A stretch of 26,801 bases of DNA from Flavobacteriaceae bacterium (GTDB lineage: Bacteria > Bacteroidota > Bacteroidia > Flavobacteriales > Flavobacteriaceae), in NCBI GenBank assembly GCA_030618945.1, contig JAUXCI010000004.1, positions 1 to 26,801 on the forward strand, read 5' to 3'. The notes below the pieces were generated by a model that was not told the origin of the DNA, ran no database searches, and saw only the letters and a list, made by a program, of their open reading frames with translations. This document shows, in pieces, positions 18,843-25,003 of the stretch (position 1 is the first letter of the stretch; each line of letters begins with the position of its first letter). The position numbers and the translations under genes are program-made.

Positions 18843-19541
18843 CTATGTTAATTTCGATTGGCAAATCTGCCACAATTCGTCCTCAGGCAAAGGCGCATGC
18901 AAAGTTAATTCTTCCTTTTTTACAGGGTGTATAAACTTTATTTTTGCTGCGTGTAAATGGATCCCTCCATTCTTATTGGACCTTTTACTTCCGTATTTTA
19001 GATCTCCCTTAATAGGATTTCCTGTAACCGACAGTTGACACCTGATTTGATGATGCCTGCCAGTTTCCAGTTTTATTTCCAACAAGCTATAACGGTCTAA
19101 TCTTAATAATTCCACCGTGTGTAAAACGGCTTTTTTAGTGTCGGATGATTCTTTTGAAAAAGCGCTTGACTTATTGTTCTTAGGGTTTTTCTTTAAATAA
19201 TGAGTTAGGGTTTCCTTATCGGTTTCTCGATGACCTTCAACCAAGGCCCAATACGTTTTTTCAATGGTTTTTTCCCTCAACATTTTATTGAGTCTTTCCA
19301 AAGATTTTGAAGTTTTGGCAAATATTACAATTCCAGAAGTGGGTCTGTCCAAACGATGCACTACCCCTAAAAACACTTTTCCCGGTTTGTTATATTTTTG
19401 AGCAATATATTCCTTTGCCACTTCGCTTAAGGGCTTATCGCCTGTTTTATCACCTTGTACAATATCTCCAATTCTCTTGTTGATGACCAGGAGGTGATTA
19501 TCTTCAAATAGAACTTGCAAATTTGCTTTGGTACTGTACAT
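18843..19541 (-). CDS. RluA-family RNA pseudouridine synthase
   Basis: This enzyme isomerises specific uridines to pseudouridine in rRNA or tRNA. The catalytic Asp65 lies in HRLDRPTSG, and the C-terminal HHQIRCQLSVTGNPIKGDLKYG is typical of the RluA/RluC/RluD group. There is no N-terminal S4 domain, so at 232 residues it is a short member; the exact target base cannot be told from sequence. The start is taken as ATG at 19541; a TTG three codons upstream (19550) is the only extension. It transcribes towards the porin remnant and gapN, with no clear terminator before the remnant. Confidence 0.9.
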   Translation of the reverse strand: MYSTKANLQVLFEDNHLLVINKRIGDIVQGDKTGDKPLSEVAKEYIAQKYNKPGKVFLGVVHRLDRPTSGIVIFAKTSKSLERLNKMLREKTIEKTYWALVEGHRETDKETLTHYLKKNPKNNKSSAFSKESSDTKKAVLHTVELLRLDRYSLLEIKLETGRHHQIRCQLSVTGNPIKGDLKYGSKRSNKNGGIHLHAAKIKFIHPVKKEELTLHAPLPEDELWQICQSKLT

Positions 19542-19561
19542 AAAATCCAAATATTAGTTCA

Positions 19562-19569
19562 CAAAAATA
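19562..19569 (-). promoter_or_regulatory. Possible -7 box for the pseudouridine synthase gene
   Basis: The minus strand reads TATTTTTG, a match to TAnnTTTG, 20 bp upstream of the ATG at 19541. No -33 element was recognised. The rest of the 242-bp divergent gap up to 19783 shows no convincing gene. Confidence 0.35.
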
Positions 19570-19783
19570 CGAATTAAATCTTCTTAGATGCCGTCAGGAA
19601 TATACTTTCTATATTGTTACTTGTGTAACATTCACCTCGGCGCTAATCTACTAATTTTAAGGTAAATTTATGGCCACAAAAGGGAGGATTATTGAGAAAG
19701 ATAAATCGAGTTTGAATTATAGTTTAACGATCTTTTAGCCATTAAAATTGACTTCCTTTTTCACAATTTTAAATGTTAAAAAA

Positions 19784-20284
19784 ATGGAATTTAGCAAAAT
19801 ATTAAAAACCGTGGTTTACGGTCTGCCTTTATTGCTTCTTGTCGTTTCTTGTACGAATACAAAACCAAAATATACTGAATTATTGAATTCTGAGACTAAC
19901 CTAATCATTGGTCAGGAATCTGAAGGGTATGAACTGACGAAGGTGCAATGTTATGCTTGTCATAATCCAAATAGCCCATCTCATGATGAAATCATAGCAC
20001 CTCCTTTGGCAGCTGTAAAAATGAGATATGGGAGGCAATACAAAACTGAAGTGGAATTTGTTGATGCAATTGTGGAATGGGTCATGGATCCACAGGAATC
20101 CAGGTCGTTGATGAGAGGAGCTGTGGTGAAATTCAAAACCATGCCAAAGCAGCCTTTTAAAGAAGATGAGATTCGAAAAATTGCGATGTACATCTACAAT
20201 AGTCAATTAGAAGAACCCGATTGGTTTGACGCCCACCAAGAAGAAATGCATAAAAATGGCCGAATGGGAAATATGAACAACTAG
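19784..20284 (+). CDS. Mono-haem c-type cytochrome lipoprotein
   Basis: The product is an exported haem protein probably involved in periplasmic electron transfer. The start is taken as the ATG at 19784, because the upstream reading adds 12 residues ahead of a normal lipoprotein signal. Residues 8-22 are hydrophobic and end in LLVVSC, giving a lipidated Cys23. A single haem site CYACH occupies residues 56-60, and Met120 in FKTMP is the likely distal ligand, with a C-terminal helix (EIRKIAMYIYN) typical of class I cytochromes. The APPL stretch after the haem site also fits that family. It has 166 residues. Its neighbours do not identify a redox partner. Its stop lies only 9 bp from that of the convergent engB. 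Confidence 0.88.
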   Translation: MEFSKILKTVVYGLPLLLLVVSCTNTKPKYTELLNSETNLIIGQESEGYELTKVQCYACHNPNSPSHDEIIAPPLAAVKMRYGRQYKTEVEFVDAIVEWVMDPQESRSLMRGAVVKFKTMPKQPFKEDEIRKIAMYIYNSQLEEPDWFDAHQEEMHKNGRMGNMNN

Positions 20285-20293
20285 GATACCTGC

Positions 20294-20896
20294 TCAATTT
20301 GTTAAGCTTTCATTTACACCCTGAATAAAGTCCAGGATTTCTTTTTGCCCTGCCTTATTAGTTGCAGAAGAAATAAAATATGGGGGTAACTCCTCCCAGG
20401 TTTCTAATAATTCCTTTTTGTAATTCTCAATATTCTTTGGTAAGGTCGATTTGTTTAATTTGTCTGATTTTGTAAATACGATACAAAAAGGAATTTCGTT
20501 TAGCCCCAAAAATTCCATAAACTCAAGATCAATTTTTTGTGGTTTGTGTCTGCTGTCGATGAGAACAAAGGTGCAGGCCAATTGCATTCTTGTGTTAAAA
20601 TAGTCTTGTATGAATTTTTGAAAAGACCTTCTTTGGTCTTTTGATACCGAAGCGTATCCATAGCCGGGTAGATCTACCAAAAACCAGGTTTTATTTATTA
20701 CAAAATGGTTGATTAATTGTGTCTTACCAGGTTTTCCAGAGGTTTTGGCCAAAGAGCCGTGGTTCGTCAACATATTGATTAATGATGATTTTCCAACGTT
20801 TGACCTCCCTATAAAAGCATATTCAGGGAACTCTTCTTTTGGACATTTGGAAACCTCAGTGTTACTGATGACGAATTCCGCTGTTTTAATTTTCAT
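20294..20896 (-). CDS. engB: Ribosome biogenesis GTP-binding protein EngB (YihA/YsxC)
   Basis: This is a small essential GTPase that assists assembly of the large ribosomal subunit. All GTPase motifs are visible in order: G1 [12 protein letters not shown] (about residues 31-42), G2 in [10 protein letters not shown]3 DLPGYGYA, G4 TKSDK and G5 SSATNKAGQ. The 200-residue length is normal. It is the last gene of a minus-strand group with the GH130-like lipoprotein and the alpha/beta hydrolase, with 46 bp to the former. In related bacteria engB commonly sits next to the hydrolase and mraZ. Confidence 0.96.
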   Translation of the reverse strand: MKIKTAEFVISNTEVSKCPKEEFPEYAFIGRSNVGKSSLINMLTNHGSLAKTSGKPGKTQLINHFVINKTWFLVDLPGYGYASVSKDQRRSFQKFIQDYFNTRMQLACTFVLIDSRHKPQKIDLEFMEFLGLNEIPFCIVFTKSDKLNKSTLPKNIENYKKELLETWEELPPYFISSATNKAGQKEILDFIQGVNESLTN

Positions 20897-20942
20897 AATA
20901 ATGAATCAATTCAATTTAGAGTCTTTGTTATTGAATCAGACC

Positions 20943-22097
20943 CTATTTAACTTCACTTACTGCCACGGCAATTTTTGAATCGCCGGTTCCATAGTATAAG
21001 AACCATTTATTTTTGAATAACACAAGCCCTTCAACAAAACATACGTTATTTACCTCGCCAACCAATTCATAATCCTTTTCAGGGAACAAAAAATAGTCAT
21101 TTGTTCTTTCAAGAAGCTTATAAGGTGCATTTTTATCAAAAAGGGCCTGGCCGGCCGCATAGGTAAATTTAGGTAGCAAAGGATCATTAAAATTGGATGC
21201 ATTACTGCCGTTATAGATAAGTACGATCCCTTCTTCTTTTAAAAGAGCAAAGGGCCCGGGTTCAACAAGTCTGCTGTCAAAGTACCCTTGTCTCGCGTGC
21301 ATTACAGAAATCATTTTCCCACTCTCTTCATTGATAGCAACCTTCCAGTTAATTAGGTCTTCTGAATAGGCAATATATAGGCTGGTATCTCCAAAATACA
21401 TCCAATAATAACCATTTATTTTAGCCGCTACTAATCTGTTTTCAATGAGCTTGGTAACTATGGCACCTGCTTTTGACCAGTAATTCTCCATGCCATCCCC
21501 TTTTATAACCAGCCCGTGTTTTGTCCAATTTAGAAGGTCTTTAGAGGTTGCTAAGGCAAGACGGGCCAATTTACCGTCATATGCAGTGTAGGTCATCACA
21601 TAGGTACTGTCTTCGCTTTCAATTATTCGAGGATCTTCTATGCCGTCAAAATAACAGCTTTTGCAGTCCAGATCCAAGGCTTCTCCATTTCGTTTTCTAT
21701 AATTCCATTCATACATATTCATGGAATCCTTCTCAGGGTAAAATACCGGTTCCACGTTTTTCTTAAAATGAAGCCCGTCTTCACTTATAGCTAAGCCGAT
21801 GCGGGACGTACCGTTAATGTCTTGTGCGCGATAAAAAAGGTAAACTTTGTCATCTTTTACGATTGCGGAAGGATTTAGCACGTTTCTTTCTTCCCAAAGC
21901 ACTTCTTTTTGGTTAAGAGGGCAAATAAATGATTGGGCCTCAGATGGCCTCAGAATAGGGTTGACATCATCCGCCTTTTCAAATCCTGTTAATTCCCAGG
22001 TGGGAGCCTTAATTTCGGCAATATCGGTATTAGGCTCAGTTTTATTACAACATGATAAAAGAATGATAATCAGATAAGCTAGGGCATATTTTTTCAT
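20943..22097 (-). CDS. GH130-like glycosidase/phosphorylase lipoprotein
   Basis: The product resembles glycoside hydrolase family 130, which contains beta-mannoside phosphorylases and beta-1,2-mannosidases on a five-bladed propeller. A lipoprotein signal is clear: residues 4-15 are hydrophobic and IILLSC gives lipidated Cys16. Mature-domain marks are VNPILRP (45-51), NPSAIV (75-80), LFYRAQD (87-93) and GIEDPRI (152-158), with blade-like repeats such as IGLAISEDGLHF and LALATSKDLLNW, and a late FVEGLV-FLYYGTGD segment. GH130 phosphorylases are usually cytoplasmic, so export as a lipoprotein suggests a hydrolase acting on mannosides outside the cytoplasm. No SusC/SusD pair or other carbohydrate genes surround it. 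GH43/GH32-type propellers are the main alternative. Its exact activity cannot be read from the sequence. Confidence 0.78.
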   Translation of the reverse strand: MKKYALAYLIIILLSCCNKTEPNTDIAEIKAPTWELTGFEKADDVNPILRPSEAQSFICPLNQKEVLWEERNVLNPSAIVKDDKVYLFYRAQDINGTSRIGLAISEDGLHFKKNVEPVFYPEKDSMNMYEWNYRKRNGEALDLDCKSCYFDGIEDPRIIESEDSTYVMTYTAYDGKLARLALATSKDLLNWTKHGLVIKGDGMENYWSKAGAIVTKLIENRLVAAKINGYYWMYFGDTSLYIAYSEDLINWKVAINEESGKMISVMHARQGYFDSRLVEPGPFALLKEEGIVLIYNGSNASNFNDPLLPKFTYAAGQALFDKNAPYKLLERTNDYFLFPEKDYELVGEVNNVCFVEGLVLFKNKWFLYYGTGDSKIAVAVSEVK

Positions 22098-22130
22098 ATG
22101 TACGAATAGAATTTAAAAAATAAAAAAATC

Positions 22131-22187
22131 AAGGATTGATAATATCATATAAATCCTTTAGTAAAGATACTATTTTAACAAAGGATT
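22131..22187. repeat. Three AAGGATT-type boxes upstream of the GH130-like gene
   Basis: AAGGATT occurs at 22131-22137 and 22181-22187, and its complement AATCCTT at 22152-22158. The last two extend to perfect 8-bp arms (AATCCTTT 22152-22159 and AAAGGATT 22180-22187) with a 20-bp spacer. They lie 35-90 bp upstream of the GH130-like ATG, where an operator might be expected. The rest of the 185-bp gap shows nothing clear. Confidence 0.3.
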
Positions 22188-22282
22188 AGGTTTAAATATT
22201 TAATACACCCAGAAACCAATGCTTTAGAATGAATCCTCGGACCCGCCAAAAACGGATCACATAATAAAATTGTACTAAAAGA

Positions 22283-23062
22283 TTAAAGTGATTTATTATC
22301 GCCGAAATGCTTATTAATCCATGGTTCAAGAGCTTGGTTAAATTCTAGTGGACGTTCCATCATTGGTGCATGACCACATTTATCAATCCAGTGCAATTCT
22401 GAATGTGGTAATAACTTGTGAAATTCTTCAGCAACATCAGGTGGGGTAACCGTGTCATCCTTTCCCCAGATCAAACAAGTTGGTACTTGCATTTTTGGTA
22501 AATCCAAGGCCATATTATGTCTTATTGCACTTTTTGCTATGGCAATGGTTCTTATCAACCGGTTTCTGTTGTTTAAAGTTTCATAAACATCGTCAACTAT
22601 TTCTTTTGAAGCTACTTCCGGGTCATAAAATACGTCTTGAGCCTTTTTCTTAATATACTCGTAATCTTGTCTCTTCGGATAACTTTCGCCCATAGCATTC
22701 TCGTAAAGACCAGAACTGCCCGTGAGAACAAGTCCGATTACGTTTACGGGATTCAATTTGGTATGGAATAAAGCTATATGACCTCCTAAGGAATTGCCCA
22801 TGAGTATGTATTTGTCCAAGCCTTTGAATTTGACAAAATCCTTAATAAATTTAGACAAATTCTTTACGTTTGTTTTTAAAATGGGCAAAGTATAGATTGG
22901 GAGTTCAGGCATGATTACCTGATAACCCAAATCTGAAAAATGATCAAAGACCCCATCGAAATTACTTAAATTTCCCATTAGGCCATGAAGTATTATTAAA
23001 GGTGTTCCGCTCCCAGATTCTAAGTAAGAATATTCACCTTCTTTTTTAAAGGAGTATTTCAT
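22283..23062 (-). CDS. Alpha/beta hydrolase
   Basis: This is a soluble serine hydrolase of the alpha/beta fold with 259 residues. The oxyanion-hole segment HGLMGN lies at 26-31, the nucleophile elbow GNSLGGH places Ser91, the acid is Asp202 or Asp203 in WGKDDTVTP, and the base is His231 in CGHAPMMERP. There is no signal peptide. The substrate is not predictable; it looks like the broad MhpC/esterase-type group. It is the first minus-strand gene facing mraZ across a 232-bp divergent gap, and in Flavobacteriia it regularly keeps this place between engB and mraZ. Here the GH130-like gene stands between it and engB. Confidence 0.9.
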   Translation of the reverse strand: MKYSFKKEGEYSYLESGSGTPLIILHGLMGNLSNFDGVFDHFSDLGYQVIMPELPIYTLPILKTNVKNLSKFIKDFVKFKGLDKYILMGNSLGGHIALFHTKLNPVNVIGLVLTGSSGLYENAMGESYPKRQDYEYIKKKAQDVFYDPEVASKEIVDDVYETLNNRNRLIRTIAIAKSAIRHNMALDLPKMQVPTCLIWGKDDTVTPPDVAEEFHKLLPHSELHWIDKCGHAPMMERPLEFNQALEPWINKHFGDNKSL

Positions 23063-23088
23063 TTATGATCTAATTTCTTATCGAATTG

Positions 23089-23096
23089 CAAATTTA
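23089..23096 (-). promoter_or_regulatory. Possible -7 box for the alpha/beta hydrolase gene
   Basis: The minus strand reads TAAATTTG, matching TAnnTTTG, 26 bp upstream of the hydrolase ATG. No -33 TTG was found at the usual distance. Confidence 0.35.
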
Positions 23097-23220
23097 AATA
23101 ATTTGGTTCAAAGTACTAATTTTCTAATCATATGTTCAAATTAATTTCAAGAAAATTACACTATTTAATTTAATGTGCCTTTAATCAAATACTTAGGCTA
23201 ATATAGAGAAAGTTATCAAC

Positions 23221-23250
23221 AAAGTGGTAAAAAATGGTAAAAAGTGGTAA
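23221..23250 (+). promoter_or_regulatory. MraZ operator: three tandem 10-bp boxes
   Basis: Three consecutive units of exactly 10 bp read AAAGTGGTAA, AAAATGGTAA and AAAGTGGTAA, starting at 23221, 23231 and 23241. MraZ proteins are known to bind short direct repeats spaced by about one helical turn ahead of their own gene, so this is very probably the autoregulatory site. It lies just upstream of the -7 box and covers the place where a -33 element should be, which suits repression. Further TGGTAA copies occur at 23269-23274 and 23296-23301. Confidence 0.8.
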
Positions 23251-23257
23251 AAATCTT

Positions 23258-23265
23258 TATATTTG
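23258..23265 (+). promoter_or_regulatory. Probable -7 box of the mraZ (division cluster) promoter
   Basis: TATATTTG matches TAnnTTTG, 29 bp upstream of the GTG start and 7 bp after the last tandem box. The -33 region is occupied by the repeats and has no TTG. Confidence 0.5.
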
Positions 23266-23294
23266 TGATGGTAATTTAATATTAAGGAGTTCTA

Positions 23295-23768
23295 GTGGTA
23301 AATTTAATAGGTACATATGAATGTAAGGCAGACGTTAAAGGTCGCCTCATGCTGCCATCGCCGCTTAAGAAACAGCTGTCCAGCATACTGCAAGAAGGTT
23401 TTGTGTTAAAACGTTCGGTTTTTCAACCCTGTCTTGAATTATATCCCATGAAAGAATGGAATACGATGATGACCAAGGTAAATAAGTTAAACAGGTTTGT
23501 TAAGAAGAATAACGATTTTATAAGAAGATTTACGGCTGGTGTGAAAGTTTTAGAGCTTGATAATTCAGGTAGGATGCTCATTCCAAAAGACCTGCATTTA
23601 TTTTCAGGAATTTCAAAGGATGTAGTGCTTTCGTCTTCTGTAAATATTATTGAGATCTGGGATAAAAATAAATATGAAAAAGCCATTGATGATGCTGCAA
23701 TTGACTTTGCTGATTTGGCTGAAGAAGTTATGGGGAATGTAAATGATGACGATAATGAGTTATCATAA
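23295..23768 (+). CDS. mraZ: Transcriptional regulator / division-cluster protein MraZ
   Basis: MraZ is a DNA-binding protein with two SpoVT-AbrB-type domains that controls the division and cell-wall cluster it begins. The first repeat (about residues 5-50) has the motif DVKGRLMLP and the second (about 75-125) has LDNSGRMLIP, the paired DxxGRxxxP signature of the family. It has 157 residues, normal length. The start is a GTG at 23295, supported by a good AAGGAG at 23284-23289 with a 5-base gap, which is unusual in Bacteroidota. The start codon itself lies in a TAGTGGTAAAT sequence matching the upstream operator boxes. Its end overlaps rsmH. Confidence 0.95.
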   Translation: MVNLIGTYECKADVKGRLMLPSPLKKQLSSILQEGFVLKRSVFQPCLELYPMKEWNTMMTKVNKLNRFVKKNNDFIRRFTAGVKVLELDNSGRMLIPKDLHLFSGISKDVVLSSSVNIIEIWDKNKYEKAIDDAAIDFADLAEEVMGNVNDDDNELS

Positions 23769-24651
23769 TGCGGTATTGCTCTTTGAAAGTGTTGATGGTC
23801 TGAATATAAAACCAGATGGTGTTTATGTGGATGTGACGTTTGGAGGCGGAGGTCATTCCCGGGAAATATTAAATCGTTTAGGGGCCGAAGGAAAGTTGTT
23901 CGCTTTTGATCAGGACAAAGATGCACTCCTGAATGAAATTGATGATGATAGATTTATCTTGATTCCTGAGAATTTTAGGTTTGTTCAAAGGTTTCTTCGA
24001 TTGCACGGGATTAAATCAGTAGACGGTATTTTGGCTGACTTGGGTGTTTCTTCTCATCAATTTGACAGTGCCCAGCGAGGGTTTTCTACTCGATTTGATG
24101 CTGATCTGGATATGAGGATGAATACTGATGATACAATATCGGCTTTTGAGGTGATTAATGAGTATAAAGAGAAGGAGCTTAGTCAGGTATTTTTTCAATA
24201 TGGGGAGTTGCGAAATTCCAAAGCCCTGGCAAAAGAAATAGTTTTAGCAAGAACGGAAAGCCCGATTAGAACAAGTTTTCAGCTCAAAGAGGTTTTGAGA
24301 AAATTTTTACCTAAACCCAAAGAGCATAAAATATTGGCGCAGATCTTTCAAGCCGTGAGAATAGAAGTTAACCAGGAGATGCAAGTGTTAAAGGAGTTTT
24401 TGATGCAAATACCCGAATTATTGAATGAAGATGGAAGGTTGAGTATCATTTCTTATCACTCTTTGGAAGACAGGTTGGCTAAAAGGTTTATACAGTTTGG
24501 AATTTTTGAAGGTGAACCGGAGAAGGATTTTTATGGGAATATGAGTGTTCCCCTTAAAAAAGTGGGAAAGTTAATCCAGCCTTCAGTTCAGGAGGTAAAA
24601 ATAAATAACAGGGCCAGAAGTGCAAAATTAAGAATAGCGGAAAAAAATTAA
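23755..24651 (+). CDS. rsmH: 16S rRNA (cytosine-1402-N4)-methyltransferase
   Basis: RsmH (MraW) methylates N4 of C1402 in the P site of 16S rRNA using S-adenosylmethionine. The start is taken as ATG 23755 because it gives MSYHNAVLLFESVDGL, aligned with the usual MxYHNPVLLxE start of the family; ATGs at 23743 and 23746 are also in frame. The SAM-binding segment DVTFGGGGHS (26-35), FDQD and the DLGVSSHQFD motif are intact, and the later SYHSLEDR region is present. It has 298 residues. It overlaps the end of mraZ by 14 bp, indicating translational coupling, and lies 23 bp before the FtsL-like gene. Confidence 0.95.
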   Translation: MSYHNAVLLFESVDGLNIKPDGVYVDVTFGGGGHSREILNRLGAEGKLFAFDQDKDALLNEIDDDRFILIPENFRFVQRFLRLHGIKSVDGILADLGVSSHQFDSAQRGFSTRFDADLDMRMNTDDTISAFEVINEYKEKELSQVFFQYGELRNSKALAKEIVLARTESPIRTSFQLKEVLRKFLPKPKEHKILAQIFQAVRIEVNQEMQVLKEFLMQIPELLNEDGRLSIISYHSLEDRLAKRFIQFGIFEGEPEKDFYGNMSVPLKKVGKLIQPSVQEVKINNRARSAKLRIAEKN

Positions 24652-24674
24652 TCAAATCATTTTCATAACTCAAA

Positions 24675-25001
24675 ATGTCAAGAGTCAAACAAACCTTATA
24701 CAATTTACTTAAAGGGAAATTTCTTGTTGACGAGGATGCTAAAAAGAATTGGGGCTTTATTATATTCCTCACCGCCCTTGCCTTGTTAATGATCTCTAGC
24801 TCTCATCAAATTGACAGAAAAGTTCAAAAAATTGCTACCCTAAACAAAGAAAAAAAACAACTGTATTCTCAGTTTGTCGCCACCCGTTCGGATTTGATGA
24901 AACTCAAGATGGAGTCGAGTATTTCAAAACGATTGGCCGATAATGGCTTGTATATATCACAAACTCCACCGCAAAAAATTAAAGTTAGAATCACGCAATA
25001 A
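24675..25001 (+). CDS. ftsL: FtsL-like cell division protein
   Basis: This small bitopic membrane protein probably fills the FtsL place in the divisome, where FtsL links FtsQ/FtsB to FtsW-FtsI. The 108-residue product has a short basic N-terminus, one membrane span at about 27-42 and an extracytoplasmic helix predicted as coiled coil at about 47-82 (IDRKVQKIATLNKEKKQLYS). Sequence similarity to proteobacterial FtsL is weak; the name rests on size, topology and the fixed position between rsmH and ftsI, as in other Bacteroidota. Two bases separate it from ftsI. Confidence 0.85.
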   Translation: MSRVKQTLYNLLKGKFLVDEDAKKNWGFIIFLTALALLMISSSHQIDRKVQKIATLNKEKKQLYSQFVATRSDLMKLKMESSISKRLADNGLYISQTPPQKIKVRITQ

Positions 25002-25003
25002 AT

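Noticed and set aside
19670..19738. 22-codon frame MATKGRIIEKDK... ahead of the cytochrome gene
   Set aside because: It has no ribosome site, no recognisable family and a length expected by chance in a 240-bp gap; not enough to call a gene.
22236..22258. GACCCG...CGGATC inverted repeat after the alpha/beta hydrolase as a terminator
   Set aside because: The arms contain a mismatch, and no T-run follows on the minus strand.
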